64,000 nucleotides of DNA from Sceloporus undulatus. Lineage: Eukaryota > Chordata > Lepidosauria > Squamata > Phrynosomatidae. The DNA is taken from the NCBI RefSeq assembly GCF_019175285.1, contig NC_056523.1:186961608-187025607 (forward strand), read 5' to 3'. The notes beneath the pieces are model-generated. The model was not told the DNA's origin and did not search any database. It saw only the letters and a list, made by a program, of their open reading frames with translations. Made by a program: the position numbers and the translations under genes. Below, one piece after another: positions 28,338-37,830 of the stretch. Each line of letters begins with the position of its first letter. The stretch's first letter is position 1.

Positions 28338-28400
28338 ATTATTATTATTATTATTATTATTATTGTTATTGTTATTGTTGTTGTTGTTGTTGTTGTTGTT
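28338..28400. repeat. (ATT)n(GTT)n microsatellite
   Basis: About 21 trinucleotide units grading from ATT to GTT. The inverted copy of this flank near 47.1 kb lacks it, so it arose or expanded after the duplication. Confidence 0.75.
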
Positions 28401-29399
28401 ATGGCCTCTCAGTCCCTCATTCCCTCCCTCTCTTGGGTCTTATTCACTAGCACTGGTGTCTTTCCTTCCCCTCTGAGTTACTCTTTCCACTTACTATCAT
28501 GCCAGACATGGTTAGCCTTTTGACATCACTTGGAAAAGATGTTTCCCTTTCCCTTTCTGTTCAAGGCACACAAGTGCCATATGAAGCGCTGTTCCTGTTT
28601 CAGAGTCCCAGTCAGCCACGGCCTCTTTCAGCATACTCCATTCCCTCTCCCTGTCCACCCACCCCTGCTTTTTTTCCCTTTTCTGCCTAAGTACCAGTCA
28701 CCATTCCTTGTCCACCACCAAACATGACCAGTCCTCATTGGGTTGATTCATGGACCCCATCATCACCACTACTTCTTCAGGGTTTTATTTTTCTGAAATC
28801 TTTTGTTATTCTGCAAACTTTGGGGTTCCCAAACCCTGAGAATGCCACCCCATCAAGTGTGGATGGTGCTGTTTTGCCTACATAAGTTTCCACCAAATGC
28901 AGCTGAGGTTATTGTTCTTATACAGAAGGTAGGCCAAGAGGGAAACCATGCTAGGGGTGGATTGGCTCACTCAAGTAAGCCATGGACCTGAGTGTGGAAG
29001 GCTTGAACAGGCTTTAGATGACCGGGACTCTTGAAGGTTGATCATTGGCAGGGTTTCCATAAGGTAACAACATATAAGAACACAACAAAGGCAACTTCTG
29101 GTTTTGGGGGTTCCTCCTACCCCTACTGCAGACCATTTAAAAAACCCACAGGGGAAAAAAAGCATGGAAGGGGCTAGAAATCCACATGTAATTTAGTGCA
29201 AACCCTGGTTTGGTATTATGGAAGTGAAAAAGGAGAGAAAAGAAACTGGTCACCTGCACCATATTCCAAGGCCAAATTGTTTCTTGGCCTTCAAGGAATG
29301 AAAATACTTATTTATTTATTTTTACCCCACTGATTTTTATTTATTTATTTATTTCTTGGAGGAGTGACCAGGTGATATTTAAGATGGAAGCTTTTACAA

Positions 29400-29565
29400 G
29401 AGTGGCTTGCACTAGGACTCTGCAACACCATGGTGTGACCTTGAACAAGTCACGCTCTCTCAGACTCAAAAGAAGGAAATGGCAAAGCTCCTCTGAATAA
29501 ACTTTGCCAAAAAAAACCCTGTGGCAGAGTTGATATAAGTCAGAAGAGACTGTAAGGGACCAAAC
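29400..29565 (+). repeat. tRNA-derived SINE, diverged fragment
   Basis: Body phrases GTGACCTTGAACAAGTCACG, CTCTGAATAAACTTTGCC and AAGTCAGAAGAGAC match the 3' two thirds of the SINE at 5.75 kb; the tRNA-like head is degraded. Confidence 0.6.
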
Positions 29566-29782
29566 AACAAACGGTTAGAACTGCTTCCTAACCCTGTGTT
29601 ATACATTAACTGATTGATTGTACAAAATGGGAGATCCAATTTTGTCAGAAAGATTGATCAATTGGGGATCTGCTGTAGGCTTTGCCTCCCTCTTCTGGTA
29701 ATTCCTTGCTATTGCAATAGTACCTACAATAGCTTGAAGTAGAATCTGCTAGCATGGTGTACTGGTTTGAGTGTTGGATGGA

Positions 29783-29950
29783 CAATGATGGCGAACGTAA
29801 GGCATGTGTGGGCACATGTGCCGTCGCCCCAGCACAGAGTTTGCCAGAGTTGGTTACTAGAAAGCCAGAAGGACACGGCTCTTTGCAATAAATAAGTGGG
29901 TTTTGGGTTGCAGTTTGGGCACCCAGCCTCTAAAAGGTTCACCATCACTG
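29783..29950. repeat. hAT-like MITE inside the SINE
   Basis: Ends CAATGATGGCGAAC and GTTCACCATCACTG are inverted repeats. The interior phrase TTTGGGCACCCAGCCTC also occurs in the relative at 52.35-52.89 kb. A target duplication is not clear here. Confidence 0.65.
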
Positions 29951-30051
29951 GACTAGGACTCTGGAGACCAGTGGCATCATTAAGGAGGTGCAGGGGGTGC
30001 GGACCACACCAGGTGACACCACTGCTCCTCAAACATCTGCATTTCTTCTTC

Positions 30052-30220
30052 GTGGTCTCTGCGAATCATACAAATGGGTTTCACTGCGCCTGCGCAGTGC
30101 TGCTCGGAACCTACTGGAATCACTGGGCAGAGTTAACTCTGCAACATATTGAAACTTTTTGGCGGTAACTCCGCCCACCCGTTATAAGGCCCCTGCCTTC
30201 CCGCTCTTTTCCCCAGTTCC
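30052..30220 (+). repeat. Left inverted terminal repeat of the DIRS element
   Basis: About 170 bases inverted with respect to 36396-36566. The core TTTTTGGCGGTAACTCCGCC is identical in both. Several scattered differences exist between the arms. Confidence 0.9.
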
Positions 30221-30402
30221 TTTTTTCCGCCGCGCTAGCTGCTTCAGGGAACTTTCGCTTGCTTTGCTTGCTTGGAATCACTTTCGCTTTTTGACCTCGG
30301 ACTGTATCTTGACCATTCTTTGTCTCCCGCCCCTGGTAACTTCGGACTTTTGGACTGTTGACCTCGTTTTCGGATTCTCCTCTGGCTTTGTCGACCGTGA
30401 AA

Positions 30403-32775
30403 ATGCCTGCACCTTTCAAGAAGTGCGACATTTGCGGGGGCAAGGTGCCCGTTCAAGACCCGCACTCCTCCTGCCTGCTGTGCCTGGGCAAGAACCATGA
30501 CACCAAGGCCTGCCTGCTCTGCAGATCCCTCTCCTCCCAGGCCCGGAAAAATCGTGAGTCCCGGTTCACTTCGGCGATCGCCCTGGGAAAGGTGCAAGAG
30601 GGAGGTTCGCGGTCATCTTCTGTCCCCCCTTCGGCGCCCCCCGCCTCATCTTCTCGGGCCAGTGTGTCCAGCGTCGGATCTGGGAGAGCCGCCGTTCCCA
30701 GCCTGGTGTGTGTCCCGGCCGGGACCCCTTCCACCACCTTTGATGTGGCCCGTGGCTCCAAACCGCCCAGTGCCACCGACAAACCCTCCAAGCGCCCCCA
30801 CAAGTCGTCGGGGACTGAGGGTACCGAGCCGACCTCCAAACCGGCGGGGAAATCGGAGGGCTCGCGTCCGAAGAAGGCCACCGAGCCGGAGGTCCACCTC
30901 GCCTCGCCTTCATCCTCCAAGGCATCCAAGGCATCGTGCCATGCCCCGAAGCCTAAGGAGCTGGCTGGGCCTGTGGAAGGGGCAAAGTCCCCAAGGCCTT
31001 CGTCGTCGGCAGCGGCCGCTGTCCTCCTGGACCTCCCGGACAATCCGTTCTTCCCAACGGAGGAGCTTCCCAGGCCTGGGAAGAAGAGGCACCACGACAA
31101 ACCCGGTCGTGACCCTGCCCCTAAAAAGTCCAAGCCCTCCAAGGATCGGCCCGCCACCGATCCACCGAAGGCAAAGGAGAAGAAGCGCTCCCCGTCCAAA
31201 CAGGCCCGCGCTTCCGCTTCGGCAGCTCCCCGCGACCCGGAGCCGACGCCGGTAGACTGGGGGACCCCGGTACCGGACACTCCACTGCCTCTGCCCACCA
31301 TGGACTTTGTCCACGGGACGGACGACACCGCTCTCCCTCGCTCCCCAGAGCACCGGTCGCCCTCCCACCCGGCAACCGACGACGAGGAAGACCAGCCCCG
31401 CGGGCAGGACATTCCCGACCTCTTCTTCGACACGCAGTCGCGCCGGTACTACGTGTCTGTTTCGGAGGACAGAGCTATGAGGGAGTTCACCAGGCTGAAC
31501 CCCCATCCCGTAGACCGGGCCACCCCATCCAGATCGGTCCCGACTGTGTCGGTCTACGAGAGGTCGCCGTCTCCACCCCGCAGGCGCTCCCGGTCTTCAG
31601 CTGACCTCGCTCCAACCCGCCCGAGATCCCAGGTCAGAGTGACGGACCCTCTCTCCTACGACCTGGACTCCGAAGACGAGCCGCTGCTTCCTTCTGAGGC
31701 ACCCTCGGACGAGGATGTCCTCTCGGACCCGGCCTCCCCCCAGAGGATGCACAACCCAGAGCCGTCTTCCCCATCGGACGACGTCCGGTCCTTTACCGAG
31801 CACGTCGTCAAGATGGCAAGGGCCCTCGACATCGAGCTCGCTTCCGCGGAAAACGACGCCGAGGACCCGGTTGAGCGTCGGGTGCACGGACGGGTGCCTA
31901 CTCCGCCGTGCCTGCCTCTCCTTCCCTCGCTCCAGACCATCGTGAAGAGGTCCTGGGACTCTCCAGCCACCCTGTCGGCGCCCTCCCGCAAGGTGGAGTC
32001 GCTCTATAGGGTCGCCCCGGCGAGTTGCCCTTCGTTGGCCGACCACCCCAGGCCGAACTCTGCTATCGTGGAGGGAGCCCAACACAGCTTCGTCCCGAAG
32101 CAGGCGACCTCCCCTGTCGACCGGGAGGGGAAGAAGGTGGACGGACTGGCCAAGAAGGCGTACTCGGCATCGGCTCTTGGGGTCAAGGCTGCCAACTACA
32201 CCGCCTGCATGGGGGCCTACATCCAGACCCTCATGGAACGGATCTCCCCCCTCGTCCCGGACGTCTCGGATGACATCCAGAGGCAGCTGGTGGAGATCAG
32301 GGACGAGGCCCATTCCATTGGAAGTTGGCTCATCACCACTTCCAGGAATATGGCGGACTGTTCGGGGAGGGCCATGTCAGCATCCATGGCACTTCGACGC
32401 CACGCCTGGTTGAGGGCCTCCGACCTCAACCCTACGGTCAGGGCGGCCATCGAGGACATGCCGCTCGACGGGACCAGGCTCTTCCACGCCAAGACCGACG
32501 ACCGCCTGAACCGCAAGTTCAGGATGAAGGCGGCGGCGAAGAAATACGGCATGTCCTCAGCACCGGCTTCTCCGTTCCGGAAGCGTCAGCGCCCGTGGCA
32601 GCCACAAGGTCAGTCACAGGGGACCTTCCCCCGGGATCGGCAGTCCCAGCAGCAGGGCTCCCAGAGACACCGCTTCCCCTCGCAGTCTTCCTCCTCCTCT
32701 GGCCATCGCAACTTCCCGCCTCGGTACCGCAAGTCCCGCCGGCAGGACACCGACCAGGGGAAGAAGAGAGCCTGA
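30403..32775 (+). CDS. Gag-like protein of the DIRS element
   Basis: Open frame of about 790 codons, starting at the ATG before PAPFKKCDICGGKV (an in-frame ATG 15 codons upstream also exists). The N-terminus has a Cys-rich cluster (CDICGGK, CLLCLGKNHD, CLLC) typical of vertebrate DIRS Gag. A long Ser/Pro/Lys-rich middle follows, then acidic patches and a more ordered C-terminal part (about residues 590-720) with a basic, Gln-rich tail. It is expected to bind the element's RNA and form particles (family knowledge). It ends 10 bases before the next frame. Confidence 0.8.
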   Translation: MPAPFKKCDICGGKVPVQDPHSSCLLCLGKNHDTKACLLCRSLSSQARKNRESRFTSAIALGKVQEGGSRSSSVPPSAPPASSSRASVSSVGSGRAAVPSLVCVPAGTPSTTFDVARGSKPPSATDKPSKRPHKSSGTEGTEPTSKPAGKSEGSRPKKATEPEVHLASPSSSKASKASCHAPKPKELAGPVEGAKSPRPSSSAAAAVLLDLPDNPFFPTEELPRPGKKRHHDKPGRDPAPKKSKPSKDRPATDPPKAKEKKRSPSKQARASASAAPRDPEPTPVDWGTPVPDTPLPLPTMDFVHGTDDTALPRSPEHRSPSHPATDDEEDQPRGQDIPDLFFDTQSRRYYVSVSEDRAMREFTRLNPHPVDRATPSRSVPTVSVYERSPSPPRRRSRSSADLAPTRPRSQVRVTDPLSYDLDSEDEPLLPSEAPSDEDVLSDPASPQRMHNPEPSSPSDDVRSFTEHVVKMARALDIELASAENDAEDPVERRVHGRVPTPPCLPLLPSLQTIVKRSWDSPATLSAPSRKVESLYRVAPASCPSLADHPRPNSAIVEGAQHSFVPKQATSPVDREGKKVDGLAKKAYSASALGVKAANYTACMGAYIQTLMERISPLVPDVSDDIQRQLVEIRDEAHSIGSWLITTSRNMADCSGRAMSASMALRRHAWLRASDLNPTVRAAIEDMPLDGTRLFHAKTDDRLNRKFRMKAAAKKYGMSSAPASPFRKRQRPWQPQGQSQGTFPRDRQSQQQGSQRHRFPSQSSSSSGHRNFPPRYRKSRRQDTDQGKKRA

Positions 32776-32784
32776 AGGGACGCA

Positions 32785-35694
32785 GTGCACTTCGTCTCTC
32801 CTTCACCCCTCTTCTTCCTGGACATTTTGAGGCCCTATGTTAACACCTGGGCCTCTATAACATCGGACTCGTGGGTTCTCAACATCGTCCGCAGGGGTTA
32901 TGCCCTCGAGTTCCAAGAGTTCCCTCCAACTGGAGCCTTCATGTCCACTCCCCCCTCGGACACTCTTCTCGACGAAGTGCGCACCTTGCTTGGTAAAGGG
33001 GCAATCTCCCCTTTGCCGCCCGACCAATGTTCTCAGGCCTTTTTCTCCAGGTACTTCACGGTACCGAAAGCGGATGGGGGCATCAGGCCCATCCTGGACT
33101 TGAGACAATTGAACTTGTTCCTTGACTACCGTTGCTTTCGAATGGTAACCTTGGCTTCCATTCTGCCTCTGCTCCACCAAGGCCTGTGGTTCGCGACCGT
33201 CGACCTGAAGGACGCCTACTTCCACATCGGGATCAGAGAGTCCCACCGGAGATTCCTCGCCTTCGCGGTTGGCTCCGACTCGTACCACTACAACGTGCTC
33301 CCTTTCGGCTTGGCCACGGCTCCACGAGTCTTCACAAAGTGCATGGCACCGGTGGTGGCATACCTTCATCAGAAGGGCTTCATGGTCTTTCCCTACCTGG
33401 ACGATTGGCTGTTTGCAGCCGAATCCCAAGACGAGCTGCAGGAGGCAGTCTCATTCGCCTTGCACCTCTTGGACTCCCTCGGGCTGGTCGTCATCAGGGA
33501 AAAGTCCCACTTCACACCGACCAGGCAGGTCAAGTTCATCGGGGCCATCCTCGACTCCAAAAACTGCCTAGCCTTCCTCCCTCCGGACCGGTTTCAGGCC
33601 CTGACAACGTCCCTCAGGCCGTGCATCTCCCACAGAAGGGTGAGAGCCAGAGACGTCCAAGTCGCCCTGGGCCACATGGCATCGACGACATTCGTCACTC
33701 CCTGGGCAAGACTTCGTCTTCGACCTCTCCAATCCTGGTTCCTCTCCGTCTTCTCTCCGTTGGAGGACCCTCCTTCAAAGTGGCTCACAGTACCGAGACC
33801 GGTGGCTGCTTCCCTCAGATGGTGGCTAGACAGCTCCAACGTCTGCACCGGGATGCCCTTTCATCAGCCCCAGGCACAACTGACTCTGACAACCGATGCA
33901 TCCCTGGAGGGATGGGGCGCCCACCTGCTCGACCTCATCGTCAAGGACAGGTGGTCCACACAAGACAAGCTCCTCCACATCAACGCCTTGGAGATGCTCG
34001 CAGTGGAAAAGGCATTGAAGTCATTCGAGTCCGCTGTCACAGGAAGGGTGGTCCTCCTGAGGAAGGACAACACCACCGTGATGTTTTACATCAACAAACA
34101 AGGTGGTACCAGATCCAGGACCCTGCTAGACTTCACGCTCCGCATCTGGGACTGGTGCATCCAGAGGCGCGTCCTCCTCCAGGCGATTCACCTTCCCGGG
34201 GAGGACAACAAGCTGGCAGATCGCCTCAGCAGATCTCCTTCGGTGGGTGGCCATCGAGTGGAGGCTCCATCCCGAGACGGTCAGCGACCTCTTCGATCGG
34301 TGGGGAACCCCCTGGATCGACCTCTTCGCGACCAGGTGGAACAGCCACTGTCCCCAGTTCTGCTCCAGGAAGCGAATGGACAGATCCCTCGGAGACGCAT
34401 TCGCTTTCCTCTGGACGGGGGAGCTCCTCTACGCCTTCCCTCCGTTCCCTCTCATCATCAGAGTGGTGTCCAAGATGACAACGGACCGCTCGCATGCGAT
34501 CCTGATCACCCCGTGGTGGCCGAGACAGCCGTGGTTCGCATCCCTTCTCCACCTCTCCAGGAGATGCTTCCTCCGTCTCGATCCTCGCCCGGACCTGCTG
34601 TCGATCCAGGACGGACGAATTCTCCACCCCGACATCGAGAGCCTGCCGCTGGTAGCCTGGAGGATTCGGCCCTGACTGCCTTGCCGGAGGCAATAAGGTC
34701 GGTGATCCTGGCTGCGAGGAAACCTTCCACCCAGCGCTCTTATGCCCTGAAATGGAAGAGATTTTGCCTCTTCCTTGACCAAAAGGGCTTGTCTCCTGCA
34801 CAGGTGTCCACTCCAGTGGTGCTGGAGTTTTTGATGGCACTTTTGGATGGAGGGCTGTCCCTCACATCCATCAAATGCTACTTGTCTGCCATTTGTGCCA
34901 AATATCAGTTCGGGGGGAGGGTTTCCTTCTTCAAAGACCCCTTGGTGAAGGGGTTCCTGAAGGGGTGTGCCAACCTGTATCCTCCTGTGTCGGTACCAAC
35001 GCCGGCTTGGAGTTTGGAGTCGGTACTGTCCGCTCTCCAATCCAAGCCCTTTGAACCGATGGCCACAGCGGACTTGAGACTATTGACTTGGAAAACCGCT
35101 TTTCTTGTGGCCATCACCTCTGCCCGCCGTGCGGGCGAACTCTGTGCTTTACGGAGGGACCAGCCATTCCTGAGGTTCCACAAGGACAAGGTGGTCCTCC
35201 GTACGGACGTCACCTTCTTGCCGAAGGTTGTGTCTGCTTTCTACATGTGCCAGGACATTGTGTTACCCACTCTAGCATCCAACCCGACGTCGGATGAGGA
35301 GCAACGCCTACACTCTCTTGATGTCAGGAGAGCACTGGCATTTTACCTGGACAGAACTGCTGCCTCAAGTCGGTCCGAGAGACTTTTCCAATGCTACTCG
35401 GAACCGAAGAAAGGCTTGCCTGTGTTTGCGCAGAAGTTGTCCAAATGGGTGGCTGGTACCATCCACCTCTGCTATGAACTGTTGGGCAAGCCCCTCCCTG
35501 GCAGGGTTCGGTCCCATTCCACAAGGTCAATGGCAGCATCCTCTGCATTCCTGTCGGGGATTCCTTTGGAGGATGTCTGTAAGGCTGCTGTCTGGTCCCA
35601 ACCTCTGACTTTTATTAAGCACTATAGGTTGGACACCAGGGCCATTCGAGACGCAGCTTTCGGGAGGGCTGTGTTGGTTTCAGGGTTGCATTGA
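32785..35694 (+). CDS. Reverse transcriptase / RNase H / tyrosine recombinase of the DIRS element
   Basis: Open frame of 969 codons. The reverse transcriptase spans about residues 60-280 (DLKDAYFHI, LPFGLATAPR, catalytic YLDDW near residue 203). RNase H starts near residue 367 (TTDASLEGWG, INALEMLAV, DNTTVMFYIN). The tyrosine recombinase fills the C-terminal 290 residues (TSARRAGELCALR, HSTRSMAAS and FIKHYRLD, giving the Arg, His-x-x-Arg and Tyr residues of the family). In this family the enzyme copies RNA to DNA and inserts a circular product by recombination, without an integrase. It carries the start ATG just after the Gag-like frame. Confidence 0.88.
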   Translation: MHFVSPSPLFFLDILRPYVNTWASITSDSWVLNIVRRGYALEFQEFPPTGAFMSTPPSDTLLDEVRTLLGKGAISPLPPDQCSQAFFSRYFTVPKADGGIRPILDLRQLNLFLDYRCFRMVTLASILPLLHQGLWFATVDLKDAYFHIGIRESHRRFLAFAVGSDSYHYNVLPFGLATAPRVFTKCMAPVVAYLHQKGFMVFPYLDDWLFAAESQDELQEAVSFALHLLDSLGLVVIREKSHFTPTRQVKFIGAILDSKNCLAFLPPDRFQALTTSLRPCISHRRVRARDVQVALGHMASTTFVTPWARLRLRPLQSWFLSVFSPLEDPPSKWLTVPRPVAASLRWWLDSSNVCTGMPFHQPQAQLTLTTDASLEGWGAHLLDLIVKDRWSTQDKLLHINALEMLAVEKALKSFESAVTGRVVLLRKDNTTVMFYINKQGGTRSRTLLDFTLRIWDWCIQRRVLLQAIHLPGEDNKLADRLSRSPSVGGHRVEAPSRDGQRPLRSVGNPLDRPLRDQVEQPLSPVLLQEANGQIPRRRIRFPLDGGAPLRLPSVPSHHQSGVQDDNGPLACDPDHPVVAETAVVRIPSPPLQEMLPPSRSSPGPAVDPGRTNSPPRHREPAAGSLEDSALTALPEAIRSVILAARKPSTQRSYALKWKRFCLFLDQKGLSPAQVSTPVVLEFLMALLDGGLSLTSIKCYLSAICAKYQFGGRVSFFKDPLVKGFLKGCANLYPPVSVPTPAWSLESVLSALQSKPFEPMATADLRLLTWKTAFLVAITSARRAGELCALRRDQPFLRFHKDKVVLRTDVTFLPKVVSAFYMCQDIVLPTLASNPTSDEEQRLHSLDVRRALAFYLDRTAASSRSERLFQCYSEPKKGLPVFAQKLSKWVAGTIHLCYELLGKPLPGRVRSHSTRSMAASSAFLSGIPLEDVCKAAVWSQPLTFIKHYRLDTRAIRDAAFGRAVLVSGLH

Positions 35695-35702
35695 TTGCAC
35701 TA

Positions 35703-35955
35703 CACTGGTGCCTCGGGATACGAAATGATCGGGTTACGAAATTTCCGGGATACGAAAAAGTTGGATTGGCAAAAACTGTTTCGGGTTACGAAATATTTTT
35801 CGGGTTACGAAATTCATTTCGGCGCGAAATTCAAATGCTGCAAAGTGCAGCTATAGGCTTTCCAGTGCTAACGGAAAGCCTTTTCGGATTACGAAATTTT
35901 CGGGTTACGAAAGGAATGGCGGAACGAATTAATTTCGTAACCCGAGGCACCAGTG
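35703..35955. repeat. mariner-type MITE inside the DIRS element
   Basis: 253 bases with inverted ends CACTGGTGCCTCGGGATACG and CGTAACCCGAGGCACCAGTG, flanked by TA on both sides (35701-35702 and 35956-35957). The interior is a series of GGGTTACGAAAT-like units in both orientations. Non-coding. It must be younger than the DIRS insertion. Confidence 0.9.
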
Positions 35956-36224
35956 TACTATGGTTTGTGTTGATTACACTTGTACAGTTGACACTGTTTA
36001 CATTTGTTGAATGTTGGTTTGCACAACTTCTATGGGATCGGTCTTGCATGACCTCTGTTCCCTCCTCAGGTTTAGCAACGTTATTGCTATTTGATCTGTG
36101 CATGAACAAAGAGACTGACTCTTTTATGGTTCAAGGTGTTTTATTTGTAATAAATATACCTTTGGTTCACCATAGCTTTGATCTCAGGACACTCCCTCCG
36201 CCGCATACCTTAGCTTGTCAGTCT

Positions 36225-36325
36225 AAACCCATTTGTATGATTCGCAGAGACCATGAAGAAGAAGGACAGGTTGCTTACCTGTAACAGTATTTCTTTGAGT
36301 GGTCATCTGCGAATACATACAAATC
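36225..36325 (+). repeat. Internal complementary region of the DIRS element
   Basis: 36225-36262 is the complement of the left tip (ATTCGCAGAGACCATGAAG against CTTCGTGGTCTCTGCGAAT). 36263-36325 is the complement of the right tip (GGACAGGTTGCTTACCTG against CAGGTAAGCAACCTGTCC). This is the diagnostic DIRS layout, thought to template circle formation during replication. Confidence 0.9.
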
Positions 36326-36395
36326 CCACCCGTCCGTCCCCTCAGTGTCCTGCTCACATTGGCTCTTTCCATCGCCTGCTTGGCAGAAAAATTGC

Positions 36396-36566
36396 GGAAC
36401 TGGGGAAAAGAGCGGGAAGGCAGGGGCCTTATAACGGGTGGGCGGAGTTACCGCCAAAAAGTTTCAATATGTTGCAAAGTGAACTTTGCCCAGTGATTCC
36501 AGAAGTTTCCGAACAGCACTGCGCAGGTGCAGTGAAACCCATTTGTATGTATTCGCAGATGACCAC
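36396..36566 (-). repeat. Right inverted terminal repeat of the DIRS element
   Basis: Inverted partner of 30052-30220. About 37 further bases to 36603 form the right tip that matches the internal complementary region. Confidence 0.9.
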
Positions 36567-37289
36567 TCGAAGAAATACTGTTACAGGTAAGCAACCTGTC
36601 CTTTAATAGCATCAGGTTGTGGCAATCACCTGTGTCTCTTTAAAAGTGCTGAAAAGGTGGGACGAGAGGGGGGAGGTACAGTAGGGGGAAAAAGGAGAGG
36701 CCCCAGTTGTTGTTGTTTTTAAATTCAAATTTCAAAATTCTTAATTTTAAAAAAAATAAAATTTAATTGTTTTACATTTTTATTTAAAAACAACACGTTT
36801 TATCAAATTTGCACTTCAACTTCACGAAACTATGTATATGTAAATACATTTATTCTGTGCATATGATATTGTAATTTAAAGGTATCCTTTTAATTTTGTT
36901 TCCTGTTTATGTCACAACTATTATCATTGCATTTAGTAATATATGGCAATTACAATTTATGGGTAACATTAGTACAAAAAATATTACTAGGGATTCTGTA
37001 TGGTGTGGAATGGGAGGAGGGAGGGTGACAGCATGAGTTACTGCACCAGGTGACACCAGCCTTAGTGACACTACTGCTGGGGACCAGGGTCTGAATGCCT
37101 GCTTAGCCATGGAAACCCACTGAGTCAACATGGGCAAGTCACACACTCTCAGTCTCTGAGTGAGGCAAAAGCAAACCCTGTGATAACCTTAAGGTCGCCA
37201 TTAGTCAGAAACATCTTGAAGGCACAGGACAATTAAGAATTATTAATAAAATCTATTACTCTGTATATTTAGATGAATAGCTTGACATA

Positions 37290-37460
37290 ATAGATTGTAT
37301 TTTTCATGCTCCCCTGGGCAAATCATACTCTCACAGCCTCAGCAGATGGCAATGGCAAACCCCTCTGAAGAAACTTGCTGTGAAAATACCATGATAAGTT
37401 TGCCTAAGAGTCACCATAAGTCAAGTTGATTTGGAAGCACACAACAGCAACAAATGCATT
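37290..37460 (+). repeat. tRNA-derived SINE, 3' part
   Basis: CTCACAGCCTCAGCAGATGG, CCCCTCTGAAGAAACTTGC, TCACCATAAGTCAAGTTGA and a CAACAGCAACAA tail match the SINE family. The head is missing. Confidence 0.7.
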
Positions 37461-37473
37461 TTCCTCATTGTAG

Positions 37474-37676
37474 ACAATATAATCGTCCCCTTATATCCAC
37501 AGGAGATCTTTTTTCTACCCCTCCATGGATAAGAAAAAATGTGAGACCTTGAGTCTCATTGTTCTCTATGGCCATGCAGCTGTATGCACATGCCTTCATT
37601 AATAATAACAAGGCTTGCTGTCCACAGAAGTTCAAATCTGTGGATGACAAGCCTGTGGATAACAAGAACCCACAGT
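37474..37676. repeat. Diverged TA-flanked MITE
   Basis: Left text AATCGTCCCCTTATATCCAC and right text GTGGATAACAAGAACCCACAG are imperfectly inverted, in the style of the pogo/Tigger-like MITEs in this window but from a different subfamily. Confidence 0.5.
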
Positions 37677-37744
37677 ATTTACATGCAATCCTCTTTTTCT
37701 GCACATCCTGACACTTCTGAAACTACTGCAGGGAAAAATGTGTG

Positions 37745-37830
37745 TTTTGTATGTGTGTGCCTTCAAGTCGCCTTTTGACTTATGGTGACCCCATGAATTC
37801 CATAAGGTTTTCTTAGACAAGGAATACTCA
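37745..37830 (-). repeat. SINE 3' fragment
   Basis: TGTGCCTTCAAGTCGCCTTT, TATGGTGACCCCATGAATTC and AAGGTTTTCTTAGACAAGG: the reverse complement of the SINE 3' region, truncated. Confidence 0.6.

Larger units (their letters stand above)
26836..29710. repeat. Segmentally duplicated lysozyme flank (copy 1)
   Basis: A chain of blocks (26.88-27.2, 28.05-28.33, 28.5-28.65, 28.8-28.9, 29.0-29.3 and 29.64-29.71 kb) recurs inverted and in the same order at 45.45-48.25 kb. Parts recur directly at 56.28-56.45 and 57.1 kb. Low-complexity patches inside: GTAAA repeats at 26825-26858, ATCG repeats at 27822-27845, ATT/GTT repeats at 28338-28400, TTTA repeats at 29308-29353. No gene recognised. Confidence 0.7.
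30043..36603 (+). mobile_element. DIRS1-like tyrosine-recombinase retroelement, looks whole and young
   Basis: All parts of a DIRS element are visible: inverted terminal repeats (30052-30220 and 36396-36566), two long open frames (Gag-like 30403-32775; reverse transcriptase, RNase H and tyrosine recombinase 32785-35694) and an internal complementary region (36225-36325). The first half of that region pairs with the left tip and its second half with the right tip. No target duplication is expected for this family, and none is seen. A MITE lies between the second frame and the internal region. It looks whole or nearly so, and it is GC-rich unlike its surroundings. The intactness and closely similar terminal repeats suggest a recent insertion. 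Confidence 0.92.
29969..37076. mobile_element. hAT-like non-autonomous element, split by a DIRS element
   Basis: The left end CAGTGGCATCATTAAGG and the right end CTTAGTGACACTACTG are inverted. Flanks CTGGAGAC (29961-29968) and CTGGGGAC (37077-37084) are an 8-base target duplication with one mismatch. Both ends carry the family phrase CACCAGGTGACACC. A second copy at 62235-62796 has its own 8-base duplication. Without the DIRS insert (30043-36603) it is about 550 bases, like the 62 kb copy. No transposase. Confidence 0.8.
29751..37225 (+). repeat. tRNA-derived SINE split by two DNA elements
   Basis: The SINE head (GGTGTACTGGTTTGAGTGTTGG, of which the first part lies at 29757-29777) continues after 29950 as GACTAGGACTCTGGAGAC (to 29968). 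It resumes after 37076 as CTGGGGAC CAGGGTCTG, then ACCCACTGAGTCAACATGGG and the 3' end at about 37225. The interruptions are a hAT-like MITE (29783-29950) and a larger hAT-like element (29969-37076). Confidence 0.8.

Noticed and set aside
30453-31433. Long minus-strand open frame of 326 codons opposite the Gag-like frame
   Set aside because: It is the complement of a GC-rich Ser/Pro-rich frame. It has no motif, and the plus-strand frame has the recognisable Gag features.
35691-36284. Plus-strand open frame of 197 codons after the recombinase frame
   Set aside because: It runs across a TA-flanked MITE and the DIRS 3' region, so it is a chance frame.
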